A stretch of 48,611 nt of DNA, from the NCBI GenBank assembly GCA_004298115.1, contig SCRJ01000184.1, positions 1-48,611 on the forward strand, given 5' to 3'. Of this stretch, positions 6,708 through 14,934 are shown in pieces; the first letter of the stretch is position 1; each line of letters starts with the position of its first letter. The notes beneath the pieces were generated by a model, which did not search any database, had not been told where the DNA came from, and worked only from the letters and a program-made list of their open reading frames with translations. The DNA is from Acidobacteriota bacterium. GTDB lineage: Bacteria; Acidobacteriota; Thermoanaerobaculia; Thermoanaerobaculales; Thermoanaerobaculaceae. The position numbers and the translations under genes are program-made.

Positions 6708-9700
6708 ATGACAACCTTCTTCGAGTGGATCGTGAAGCGCCGTTGGGCGGTTCTGTTCGTCGGTGCGCTGTTGGTGTTGGGCGGGCTCGTGGCCTGGGCG
6801 CGGCTCCCGATTGACGCATTCCCCGACGTGACCAACATCCAGGTCATGGTGCTGAGCAAGGCCGGCGGCCTGTCGGCGACCGACGTCGAGCAACGGGTCA
6901 CTTACCCGATCGAGCAGCAGATGGGCGGGTTGCCTAGGGTGACCCTGGTCCGGTCGCTCTCCCGGGCCGGAGTGTCGCAGGTCGTAATCGTCTTCAAGGA
7001 CTCGGTCGATCCCTATTTCGCCCGGCAGCTGGTATTCGAGCGGCTTCAGGGGGCGCGACAGCTCCTGCCTCCCGGGATCGAGCCCGAGCTGGCGCCGCTG
7101 TCGACCGGGCTCGGCGAGATCTTCCAGTACACCATCGAGGGCGAGGGATTCACGCCCATGGAGAAGCGGACGATCCAGACGTGGCTCGTTGCACCCCTAC
7201 TCCGGACGGTACCTGGGGTCACCGAGGTCAACAGCTTTGGCGGCGAAGTCAAGCAGTATCAGGTCGTCGTGCACCCCGACCGCTTGCTCAAGTACGGGCT
7301 CACCCTTCGAGAGGTCACCGAGGCCCTTGAACGCAGCAACGCCAACGCCGGCGCGGGCCTGATCCTCAAAGGATGGGAGCAGATGTACATCCGTGGCGTC
7401 GGCCTGTTCGCCACGATCAAGGACATCGAAAACGTCGTGCTCAAGGCGCAGGACGGCACGCCGGTGTTCGTCCGCGACCTCGCCGACGTTGTCGTGGGGC
7501 CACAGCTCCGCCAGGGCGCCGTCACCCGCGACGGCTCCGGCGAGACGGTGGCGGGCATGGCGATCATGCTGCGCGGTGAGAACTCCAAGACCGTGGTCTC
7601 GGCCGTCAAGGATGCGGTCGCCAAGATCCGGGAGCGGCTGCCCGAGGGGATGCGGATAGACGTCTTCTACGACCGAACGGAGCTGATCGAGGCATGCATC
7701 AAGACGGTCCAGGACGCGCTCCTCCAGGGTGGGATTCTCGTTATCGTCGTGCTCTTCCTGTTCCTGGCCGAATTCCGCACCGCCGCCATCGTCGTCCTCT
7801 CACTGCCGATCACGTTTCTATTTACGTTCATCATCATGGGCGCGACCGGATTGTCCTCGAACCTCATGAGCCTGGGCGGTCTGGCCTTCTCGGTCGGCAT
7901 GGTGGTGGATGCATCCATCGTGGTGGCCGAGAACGTCCGCCACCACCTTGCCGAGCACCGTGAACGGAGAGACCGTGGCCGGATTGTCGTCGAAGCGATG
8001 GTCGAGGTGGCCCAGCCGGTGACCTTCTCGGTCCTCATCATCGCCCTCGTGCTCCTGCCCCTGCTGACGCTGCAGGGTTTGGAAGGGAAGATGTTCGCGC
8101 CCCTGGCGCTTACCCTGCTGTTTTCGCTCCTCACGTCGATCATCGTAGCGCTTCTGCTGGTGCCCACCCTCTCACACATCCTGCTCAAGCAGGAGCCGGA
8201 ACGGGAGCTCGGGTTCGTCAGACGGTTCAAGCATGGCTACGACCGCCTGCTCCAGGGAGCCTTGCGCCGGCCCAAGACCACGTACGGAATCGCGCTGGCG
8301 GTGCTCGCAGGGTCCGCGTTGCTGATCCCCCTCATGGGCACGGACTTCATGCCGCCCCTCGACGAGGGCTCAATAGCCATCAATGTCGTCCGCTTGCCGA
8401 ATGCGTCGCTGGAGGGCTCCGTCGAGGTCGCGGCCATGATCGAAAAGAGGCTCCTGAAGTACCCCGAGGTGGCGACCGTTGTCTCGAAGTCCGGCCGGGC
8501 CGAGATCTCCGAGGACCCCATGGGGCCCGAGCAAACCGACGTCTTCGTCATGCTCAAGCCGAAGAGGGAGTGGAAGACTGGGCGCAACAAGGCACAGCTC
8601 GTGGAGGCGCTCAGCGCTGACCTGGCCAAAATCCCGGGCCTTCGGGCCGCGTTTTCGCAGCCGATCGCCTTGCGCGTCAATGAGCTGATCTCGGGCGTCA
8701 AGAGCGACCTGGCAGTCAAGGTGTTCGGCCCCGACCTGCCCGTCCTCAAAGAAGTCGGGGACAAGGCCGCGACGGCACTCTTGGGCATCAAGGGTGCTCG
8801 CGACGTGAAGATGGAGCAGGTCTCGGGGATGGCCGAGGTCGAGGTGAGGCTGGACCGCGAGGCCATGGCGCGCTACGCGCTCAACGTCGGTGACGTCAAC
8901 GAATTGCTCGAGGCCGCCTTCGCCGGCCGCACCGTGAGCACGTTTGTCGAAGGGGAACGCCGGTTTGCGGTGCTCGTGCGCTTCCCGGAGGGTACGCGCA
9001 GGGACATCCCGGCGATCGAGCAGCTTCTGGTACCGAGCCCTGCCGGCCAGCGCGTGCCGCTGGGACAGATCGCATCGGTCAAGCTCGTGGAGGGACCGAT
9101 GCAGATCAGCCGCGAAAGCGGGATGCGTCGCGTCGTCGTCGAGGCCAACGTGAGGGGTCGCGACCTGGGCGGCTTTGTGGGCGACGTCCGGAACGCTCTG
9201 AAACCGCTGCTGAGGGAGCTGCCCACTGGGTACTTCGTCGAGCTCGGCGGCCAGTTCGAAAATCAGCAGAGGGCTATGCGCCGGCTCGCCATCGTAGTGC
9301 CGATGGTCCTGCTCCTGATCCTCTTCCTGCTCTACTCGGCGCTCGGCTCCGCTCGCAACGCCGCATTGGTGCTCCTCAACCTGCCGTTCGCGTTGGTCGG
9401 CGGTGTGGTCGCCGCCGTCGCGTTCCGCATGACGCTGTCCGTGTCAGCCGCAGTCGCGTTCATCGTCCTCCTCGGCATCGCAGTGCAGAACGGCGTGGTC
9501 CTGGTTGCCTTCTTCAAGCAGCTTCGCGAGCGGGGCGTCGAGGTCGGAGTTGCGGTCGCCGAAGGCTGCCGGCGCCGTTTCAAGCCGCTGATGATGACCG
9601 CCCTGGTCAGCTTCATCGGTCACTTGCCAATGGTCTACGCCACCGGCTCCGGCGCCGACATCCAGAAGCCGCTTGCCGTCATCGTCATGGGCGGGATTAT

Positions 9701-9788
9701 CACGTCGACGCTGCTCACGCTGCTCGTGCTGCCGGTGCTCTACCACGCCCTCGAGAAGCGAGCCACTGCGGCGCAGGAGTCCCGGTGA
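6708..9788 (+). CDS. CusA/CzcA-family heavy-metal efflux RND pump
   Basis: 1026 residues, the usual length for HME-RND proteins. It begins MTTFFEWIVKRRWAVLF (TM1) and has the conserved periplasmic start LPIDAFPDVTNIQVMV. A TM4 motif VGMVVDASIVVAEN contains the Asp and Glu of the proton relay. The second half starts with a large loop (GTDFMPPLDEGSIAIN) and ends in a final TM bundle (GGIITSTLLTLLVLPVLYH). It is an inner-membrane proton-driven metal exporter working with the two genes upstream. The TM4 signature does not match one metal class cleanly, so copper/silver versus zinc/cobalt is open. A GGGGCACC segment precedes the ATG, 8 bp after the adaptor stop. Confidence 0.95.
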   Translation: MTTFFEWIVKRRWAVLFVGALLVLGGLVAWARLPIDAFPDVTNIQVMVLSKAGGLSATDVEQRVTYPIEQQMGGLPRVTLVRSLSRAGVSQVVIVFKDSVDPYFARQLVFERLQGARQLLPPGIEPELAPLSTGLGEIFQYTIEGEGFTPMEKRTIQTWLVAPLLRTVPGVTEVNSFGGEVKQYQVVVHPDRLLKYGLTLREVTEALERSNANAGAGLILKGWEQMYIRGVGLFATIKDIENVVLKAQDGTPVFVRDLADVVVGPQLRQGAVTRDGSGETVAGMAIMLRGENSKTVVSAVKDAVAKIRERLPEGMRIDVFYDRTELIEACIKTVQDALLQGGILVIVVLFLFLAEFRTAAIVVLSLPITFLFTFIIMGATGLSSNLMSLGGLAFSVGMVVDASIVVAENVRHHLAEHRERRDRGRIVVEAMVEVAQPVTFSVLIIALVLLPLLTLQGLEGKMFAPLALTLLFSLLTSIIVALLLVPTLSHILLKQEPERELGFVRRFKHGYDRLLQGALRRPKTTYGIALAVLAGSALLIPLMGTDFMPPLDEGSIAINVVRLPNASLEGSVEVAAMIEKRLLKYPEVATVVSKSGRAEISEDPMGPEQTDVFVMLKPKREWKTGRNKAQLVEALSADLAKIPGLRAAFSQPIALRVNELISGVKSDLAVKVFGPDLPVLKEVGDKAATALLGIKGARDVKMEQVSGMAEVEVRLDREAMARYALNVGDVNELLEAAFAGRTVSTFVEGERRFAVLVRFPEGTRRDIPAIEQLLVPSPAGQRVPLGQIASVKLVEGPMQISRESGMRRVVVEANVRGRDLGGFVGDVRNALKPLLRELPTGYFVELGGQFENQQRAMRRLAIVVPMVLLLILFLLYSALGSARNAALVLLNLPFALVGGVVAAVAFRMTLSVSAAVAFIVLLGIAVQNGVVLVAFFKQLRERGVEVGVAVAEGCRRRFKPLMMTALVSFIGHLPMVYATGSGADIQKPLAVIVMGGIITSTLLTLLVLPVLYHALEKRATAAQESR

Positions 9789-9825
9789 GGCTGCCGTGCA
9801 CGTCCGCAAGGGAAAGGAGATCCCG

Positions 9826-9887
9826 ATGAGGATGGTGATCGCGCACATTCACGACTTCATGGCCACTTGCGTACCTGACACCAACTT
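9826..9887 (+). pseudogene. Truncated P-II-like gene (N-terminal remnant only)
   Basis: A strong ribosome site (GGAAAGGAG) sits 6 bp before an ATG at 9826, 38 bp after the pump gene. The product starts MRMVIAHIHDFMA, resembling the first strand and helix of P-II-like proteins that often end Czc/Cus operons. The frame then enters a dispersed short motif at 9865-9882 and, at 9888, the 135-bp copy of the chromosomal flank. The frame stays open until 10176, but the rest is not P-II sequence. The identification rests on about 14 residues plus gene order, so it is tentative; the loss of the 3' part at the junction is seen directly. Confidence 0.45.
9865..9882 (-). repeat. Dispersed motif copy at the module junction
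   Basis: Read on the minus strand it is GGTGTCAGGTACGCAAGT. Related copies lie at 36134-36151 and 36272-36289, and the core GGTACCAGGTAC occurs at 31362-31373 and 34817-34829. It ends six bases before the 135-bp repeat begins, exactly where the P-II-like gene stops. Confidence 0.5.
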
Positions 9888-10022
9888 TCGGCATCCCCTC
9901 GTAGCCGCGTCGGACTCCCGGCGCACGTCGGCGATCCGCCGTCTCACGTCCCGGGTCCCGAAGACGCATCGAGCCGCCCCCGGGGGGGCTCGCGTGGCGT
10001 CGGTCGTATTGGTCGGGACGGG
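9888..10022. repeat. 135-bp direct repeat, copy 2 (flank copy inside the island)
   Basis: A gap-free match to 1721-1855 with 7 mismatches. It includes the last codons of the outside gene, the tRNA downstream flank and the first 15 bases of the tRNA 3' end (attggtcgggacggg). It separates the metal-efflux module from the defence module. No gene is seen from 10023 to 10101. Confidence 0.9.
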
Positions 10023-10101
10023 AGGAGACCCTCGGCGGCGAATGGGGCTCCCGCGTGCGGGGACCAGCCTGAACAGGACAGTGCGAGGTGGGCTCGACCT
10101 G

Positions 10102-11004
10102 TCAACGGCCGAGATGCCCGCGGGATGGCCCCTCCGTCCACGGTTCCCGGAGCAAGACGCCCACCTCCCGCCGTAGGTCCTCGATCACGAGATTCGCTGG
10201 CGGCAGGCCCAGGACGAGCGGTGCAAGGTCCGCATCCCAACCTGTGGAAACGGTCTCGACGAGCGCTGCCGGGAAGAAGTCGGCAGCGGAGCCAAACCTC
10301 ACGTCGCGAACGGCGCACTTGGCTGGCAGAATGCGGCGGATGGCCGCATCGTCGAGTGCCGCCGGCGGATCCCCGAGGATGCGCCAAAGGTCGTAAAGAT
10401 CTCGGCACCGCGGCCTGACCCAACCCCGTTCGCCGCGGCGGGCCTCGTTTTGGAGCAGGGCGCGCAGCTTCTCAGCGACGATCTCCTCGAGGCTGTAGGC
10501 GCGCACCGCACCCGTCAGTTCCTCGCCGTAGCCATGGATGATCGGACGCGCCGGGGTGGGAAGTAGGATCGGCTCATCGACCGTCACCTCGAGCTTCACC
10601 AGACAGAGCGGCCGCCGCTGCCACGGATACTGGACGCGAAAAGCGAAGCTCTCCTGAGCGTGCGGGTGCGGCTCGCGGTGGATCATGCGGTCGACGACGA
10701 CGCCGAATGGCCCATTGCCTGACAGGGTTTCTTGGGCGCGGCTGGCGACCGCTCGTAGGGCACCCTCGAGAGCGGTCCCGCGCGGGCCTCTCTCCGCGGA
10801 GAAGTCGAGATCCTCTGAGAACCGATAGTCGCCGAAATAGAGCTTCTTGAGCGCCGTCCCGCCCTTCATCACCAGAGAATCCGCGACGCTCGGCTCGCCG
10901 GCGATGGCCGACAGCAGGTGTCCGATCGCATAGTCCTTCAGGACCGTCTCGTACGGGATCGCGAGCCGTCTGGCCGTCGTCTTGAGGAGTTGTTCGAGTC
11001 TCAC
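10102..11004 (-). CDS. abiEii: AbiEii/AbiGii-type nucleotidyltransferase toxin
   Basis: 300 residues from the ATG at 11004. The nucleotidyltransferase core is clear: MKGGTALKKLYFG (residues 46-58) followed by YRFSEDLDFS, with the catalytic acidic pair at Asp65 and Asp67. AbiEii-family toxins transfer nucleotides onto RNA targets (tRNA acceptor ends for the best-studied relatives) and arrest growth, giving phage resistance or plasmid maintenance. The start overlaps the stop of the antitoxin gene by 4 bp (ATGA), the usual antitoxin-first coupled order. The C-terminal part is helical, without recognised motifs. Family assignment is firm; the target is inferred from relatives. Confidence 0.9.
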   Translation of the reverse strand: MRLEQLLKTTARRLAIPYETVLKDYAIGHLLSAIAGEPSVADSLVMKGGTALKKLYFGDYRFSEDLDFSAERGPRGTALEGALRAVASRAQETLSGNGPFGVVVDRMIHREPHPHAQESFAFRVQYPWQRRPLCLVKLEVTVDEPILLPTPARPIIHGYGEELTGAVRAYSLEEIVAEKLRALLQNEARRGERGWVRPRCRDLYDLWRILGDPPAALDDAAIRRILPAKCAVRDVRFGSAADFFPAALVETVSTGWDADLAPLVLGLPPANLVIEDLRREVGVLLREPWTEGPSRGHLGR

Positions 11005-11852
11005 CGGCCCCGTCTCCCGGCCAGATTGTCGATGAGCTTCCAGCGCCGGATCACGGTGCCTCGGCGTTCGCGCTGGGGATCAAGCGCCTGGACGCCCTTT
11101 ACGGGGAGAGCGATGAGCGGAGCGAGGAGATCATCCGCAACACCGAATGTCTCGAGCGCCCAGCCGAGCCGCTTCCCGACCGACACCACCCCGAGACGAA
11201 GGGTGTACGAGATCAGTTTCGCAAGGTCGAGCTCAGGATGGTGAGCCTCCAGGACCGCGAGCGTCTCGCCGAAGCCCCCGGCCCGCGATGGGTCGGCGAA
11301 GAGATCGAGCACTGTCCGCTCCCGGTCCGTGACGGGCACGCGGGTTCGATCATCGACCCAGATCTCCTCGACACCGAAGAAACGCGCCGGCCGTACCGAG
11401 ACGTATTGGATCCGTAGACCATCGATCTCCCACGTGCTTGCTCCCCGACGCTCCTTCGGGCGTCGCGAACGCATGGCCGGCGTCACGACCTTCGCTGTCG
11501 TCGTGCAGGTGATGATCTGTGGGATTTGTTCGGAGAGCCCGTGGAGTTGCAGCGCTGTCCTGTAGCTGAGTGCCGAAGGCGTATAGAGCGCGGTTGCGAT
11601 CGTATAGTCGTGCGGCGCGGTTGACCCCGGGAGCTTTCCCGTCACGGCGTAGAGACCGCGCCTGATTCGACGAATCCAACCCGCCGCCTCGAGCCGCAGC
11701 AGCACGTGGTAGACCTGCCGCGCCGCGAGCGAGCGGGCTGCGCCCGCGTCGAGAGCGTCGGCAGCCGTGAACACGAGCTTGCCACGCTCATCGAGGCCCT
11801 CGAGGAGCGCCAGACCCTGGCCGCCGCTGTACGAGTCAGGAAGGTGTGCCAT
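11001..11852 (-). CDS. abiEi: AbiEi-type antitoxin and autoregulator
   Basis: 283 residues from the ATG at 11852, with AGGA eight bases upstream; a TTG six codons earlier is the alternative. The N-terminal winged-helix part (RQVYHVLLRLEAAGWIRRIR, then RGLYAV) is the DNA-binding domain of type IV AbiEi antitoxins. The C-terminal domain (VTDRERTVLDLFADPSRAGG and onwards) is the part needed for neutralising the toxin in studied homologues. It is translated just before and overlaps abiEii. The promoter region contains an inverted repeat over the -35 box, matching the known negative autoregulation of AbiEi proteins. Confidence 0.9.
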   Translation of the reverse strand: MAHLPDSYSGGQGLALLEGLDERGKLVFTAADALDAGAARSLAARQVYHVLLRLEAAGWIRRIRRGLYAVTGKLPGSTAPHDYTIATALYTPSALSYRTALQLHGLSEQIPQIITCTTTAKVVTPAMRSRRPKERRGASTWEIDGLRIQYVSVRPARFFGVEEIWVDDRTRVPVTDRERTVLDLFADPSRAGGFGETLAVLEAHHPELDLAKLISYTLRLGVVSVGKRLGWALETFGVADDLLAPLIALPVKGVQALDPQRERRGTVIRRWKLIDNLAGRRGR

Positions 11853-11869
11853 ATCATCCGTCCTACGCA

Positions 11870-11906
11870 ATCTTACCCTGGGCGATGTTGCGTAGCAATA
11901 GTGCTA
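11870..11906 (-). promoter_or_regulatory. Putative abiE promoter with operator-like inverted repeat
   Basis: On the minus strand, TTGCTA (11898-11893) and TAAGAT (11875-11870) are 17 bp apart and fit -35 and -10 boxes. TAGCA-N4-TGCTA at 11893-11906 is a perfect inverted repeat covering the -35 box. The start codon of abiEi lies about 18 bases downstream of the -10 box, so the leader would be very short. Confidence 0.5.
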
Positions 11907-11949
11907 TTTCGCCGCATACCGTAGTGGGATCCACAAGGCTTCAAACGGC

Positions 11950-14466
11950 CTACCGCGTCTCCGTCTTTCCCGTCGAAGCGCTCGGGGCCGTGCTCTCCGC
12001 CTCGCGGTACCCGATCGCCCTGTAGCCCCGAAGCCGCCTCTGGAACATCCGTACGAGAGCTGGAACATTGGCGTCGACGTAGTCGTAAATTCGAACTTCG
12101 CTCTTGCCGACGTTCGGACGACTAAGCCTGCCGGCGTACTGCACGAGCGTCCCCTTCCAGGAAACCGGCAGCACGAGAAAGAGGGTGTCGAGGCGAGCGT
12201 CGTCAAACCCCTCTCCAACGTACCTCCCGGTCGCCAGAAGGAGCCGGGACTCCTCATCCGGGATCGATGCCAGACGCCCGAATTCCTCCCGGCGCTTCTT
12301 CGAGCCCATACCACCCCGCAGCACCACGATGTGTTCCACAAAATCGCGAAGCTGGTCAGCAAGCAACTCAAGGTGATCTCGCCGCTCGGTCAGGACGATT
12401 GGCGACCGACCTTCTTCCAGCGCCCGTTTGACGTCACCGACGACCAACTCGTTTCTCCGATCGTCAGCCGTCAACGCAGCGTAGATCTCCTGAATGCCAA
12501 CGTTTCGGTTTGTGCCCGGAAGGAGGAAGCCTGTCTCGCGGACGATCAGCCGGTGGTTGAGCGGCGGGTCGGAACCCGACTTGCGCCAGTCGGCCGCGAA
12601 ACGCACTGGTCCGACTTGCATGTGAATGATGGCTTGGTGGCCATCTCGCCTGTATGGGGTTGCCGTCAATCCCACGACGAACTTCGCCTTAACTTCAGAG
12701 AGAACCCGCTCGAACGTGAACGCTCCAAGATGGTGGCACTCGTCGACGATGACGTGCCCGTAGCCAGCAACTGCTTCGTCAACCTGGCCCTGCCGCACGA
12801 CGCTTTGGATCATGGCAACGTCGAGATGGCCGTTGGGCCGTCGCTTGCCGCCGCCGATCTGCCCGATCTCGCGCAAGTCGAGGCCAAGAAACAGGGCAAG
12901 CTGGGATACCCACTGATCGAGCAGCGGCTTCCGGTGCACCAAGATCAACGTGCTTCTTGCCCTCGCGGCCACCAAAAAGGCACCCACTACAGTCTTGCCA
13001 ACTCCCGGTGGAGCGACGAGAACACCCGTGTCATGGTCGAGTAGCGCGTGTGCAGCCTCTTTCTGGAGCGGCGTCAACGAACCATGGAATGTGAAGCTCT
13101 CGACCTCGCCGCCGACTCGTTCATCGCGGATTGAGAGCGCGGTACCGAGCTTCGCCAAGAGCGTCTCAGCGTCGCCGAGACAACCCCGCGGCAAAGCCAG
13201 GTGCTGACCGAGATCCTCCGCACACGAGATCACGCGTGGTGTGAGTGCGGTCGAGAACCGCATGCTCTGTTTCTTGTAGAACTCCGGATTCTGGAAAGAT
13301 GTCAGACGTTTGAGTTGGCTGATGAGCGGCGAGGACAAGCCGGCCTTCTCGACAAAGAGGCGCTGGGCAAGCACCGCCTTTGCTTCTGACGGGAAAGGCC
13401 CGACGAGAGCGGGGGATGCCATTTCACCGGATGGCCGCCGCAGCCATGGAACGATCCCGTCCTCGCCTTCCATTTCACTTAGCTTCACACCGATGACGCG
13501 CCCCTTTCGGGCGGCTTCGTCGGCAATCCCGTGGACCAGCGAAGCGTCGAGACGCGCGATGCTGGCAAGGAACGCCCACTGGTCTGTGAAGGATTGGAGG
13601 CCATCGTCGACGAATTCCGTGTTGCCATTCCTGCGAGGGTCCCACTGGAGCGGAAGGGCGATCAGGTTTCCGAATCCGCCCTTCGGCATCGTGTCCTGGT
13701 TTGGAAACAGCCGGTCATAGGACCTCACCGAGAGTTGGTGGCGCCTCGACATCGTCTCCGTGACGAGAAAACACCCCATTTGGCGAGCTGCTTGGGCCGG
13801 GACCGGTTCCGCAAAGAAGAACCACGCATGAGCCCCATTGCCCGACCGGGAACGTTCCACCGCGACCTGGACACCCTCAGCCTGGCACGTCTCTCGAAAG
13901 GCACCGACGTCCTCCTGCCAGCCCTCGTCATCGAAGTCGGCCGCGAGCAGCCAGCACGTTTCGTCCTCAAGCAGCGGGTACACACCCATGACCTGCTTGC
14001 CCTGCAGATGCTTGAGCAGCTCGGCGTCGGTTACGGGAAGGAACGCCCGTCTGAGGCAGTCGCCGCAGACTACGCTGCTGCGATGTCTCCCGGCCACACC
14101 GCGCTTCTCGCAGATACCTGGCACCCATTCGTTGGAACACGCGGGCGAGTACCCCGATCTCCCAGTCTTCGGATTCTCCCACCGTCTTGGGAACACATCG
14201 ACCCGGCCACGGAAGAGTGACCGGAAGAGAGCGACCTTTTCGTCGGCACCGATCCTCCGCGAACTGGACGTCGATGCTTCGGCGACCCTGACCGATGCCG
14301 GCGCCGATCCCGTCTGTTCTGTTGAGACTTCCATTTCCGCCTGGAGCTCGGCGATCCTCTGCGTTGCCCGCGCGGTCTCATCCTTGAGATCAGCCAGATG
14401 GCGCTCCTCACGCCGGATGTCGGCCAAGAGTTCCTCTGTTGGGCGTGGAGGTCTGCGTGAGCTCAC
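11950..14466 (-). CDS. TOTE-type archaeo-eukaryotic primase fused to an SF2 (DEAH-like) helicase
   Basis: 838 residues from a GTG at 14466; the frame opens at 14613, but the extra 49 residues cross a tRNA-like relic. Order of domains: a charged coiled coil (about 10-48); a cysteine cluster with Cys110, Cys119, Cys134 and Cys137 (YSPACSNEWVPGIC ... CGDC), probably zinc-binding; a primase core with ADFDD (176-180), SRSGNGAHAW (206-215) and LIALPLQ; then a superfamily-2 helicase with APPGVGKT (485-492), DECHH (575-579), LTATPYRRDG and a final QYAGRLSRP. This is the plan of TOTE conflict-system primase-helicases, thought to act in defence against invading DNA. I see no nuclease domain at the C-terminus. 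It lies 97 bp upstream of abiEi on the same strand, so the two may form a defence module. Confidence 0.85.
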   Translation of the reverse strand: MSSRRPPRPTEELLADIRREERHLADLKDETARATQRIAELQAEMEVSTEQTGSAPASVRVAEASTSSSRRIGADEKVALFRSLFRGRVDVFPRRWENPKTGRSGYSPACSNEWVPGICEKRGVAGRHRSSVVCGDCLRRAFLPVTDAELLKHLQGKQVMGVYPLLEDETCWLLAADFDDEGWQEDVGAFRETCQAEGVQVAVERSRSGNGAHAWFFFAEPVPAQAARQMGCFLVTETMSRRHQLSVRSYDRLFPNQDTMPKGGFGNLIALPLQWDPRRNGNTEFVDDGLQSFTDQWAFLASIARLDASLVHGIADEAARKGRVIGVKLSEMEGEDGIVPWLRRPSGEMASPALVGPFPSEAKAVLAQRLFVEKAGLSSPLISQLKRLTSFQNPEFYKKQSMRFSTALTPRVISCAEDLGQHLALPRGCLGDAETLLAKLGTALSIRDERVGGEVESFTFHGSLTPLQKEAAHALLDHDTGVLVAPPGVGKTVVGAFLVAARARSTLILVHRKPLLDQWVSQLALFLGLDLREIGQIGGGKRRPNGHLDVAMIQSVVRQGQVDEAVAGYGHVIVDECHHLGAFTFERVLSEVKAKFVVGLTATPYRRDGHQAIIHMQVGPVRFAADWRKSGSDPPLNHRLIVRETGFLLPGTNRNVGIQEIYAALTADDRRNELVVGDVKRALEEGRSPIVLTERRDHLELLADQLRDFVEHIVVLRGGMGSKKRREEFGRLASIPDEESRLLLATGRYVGEGFDDARLDTLFLVLPVSWKGTLVQYAGRLSRPNVGKSEVRIYDYVDANVPALVRMFQRRLRGYRAIGYREAESTAPSASTGKTETR

Positions 14467-14552
14467 TCTGAAACGGTAGCGATCTCCACCAGCCCGAGCA
14501 AGCAGGTTGGTGACCCTTGGGTCGATCGTTCGCCCGGGGACCGCCACAGCAG

Positions 14553-14575
14553 TTCGAACCCACGACCCTATTGAA
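14553..14575 (-). repeat. tRNA-like relic (anticodon-stem to T-loop fragment)
   Basis: On the minus strand it reads TTCAATAGGGTCGTGGGTTCGAA, close to the 3' half of tRNA-Pro (TTCAAGGGGTCGGGGGTTCGAA) with one substitution and a one-base length change. The bases that should close the T-stem are absent, so it is not a tRNA. It may be a trace of an older attachment event. Positions 14467-14811 hold otherwise only the paired GTGGACAA sites and no gene. Confidence 0.4.
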
Positions 14576-14743
14576 TCGCAGACAAGAAACAGACATCTCG
14601 TGGCGGAACTCAATGATTTGCGGACTACGTCTCAGACGATGAACTCATCTCCATGCCATTAGTTTTCAATGACATTGACGGATGAGGTTTCTCGCCGCGG
14701 CGGTCCGCTATGGAGGGCAATTCCGGGTATCCCCTCTTGGAAC

Positions 14744-14763
14744 GTGGACAAGAATGTGGACAA
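14744..14763 (+). repeat. Right paired GTGGACAA sites (putative recombinase arm sites)
   Basis: GTGGACAA at 14744-14751 and 14756-14763, again 12 bp apart with a four-base spacer (gaat) and in the same orientation as the left pair at 2053-2072. They lie 46 bp inside the right attachment core. Confidence 0.6.
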
Positions 14764-14811
14764 CGGGTCGGGAGATCGCCCTGAAACCACACGCTAAGTT
14801 ATTGGTTTTAT

Positions 14812-14888
<77 letters not shown>

Positions 14889-14934
14889 ACCGGGGTGCAT
14901 CAACTGATTGACGGTGCGGCAATACCCTACTTCG

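Larger units (their letters stand above)
1888..14809. mobile_element. tRNA-Pro genomic island (about 12.9 kb) with metal-efflux and defence cargo
   Basis: Bounded by 47-bp direct repeats of the tRNA-Pro 3' end (1841-1887 and 14810-14856). Each end also carries a GTGGACAA pair. Cargo in order: EamA transporter, Cys-rich exported protein, TolC / adaptor / RND pump, truncated P-II-like gene, AbiEii/AbiEi, TOTE-type primase-helicase. The base composition looks less GC-rich than the flanks. No integrase, excisionase or relaxase gene can be read in any frame. The island is composite: a diverged copy of the outside flank lies at 9888-10022 between the two cargo modules. Boundaries are seen directly; the mechanism is inferred. 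Confidence 0.85.
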
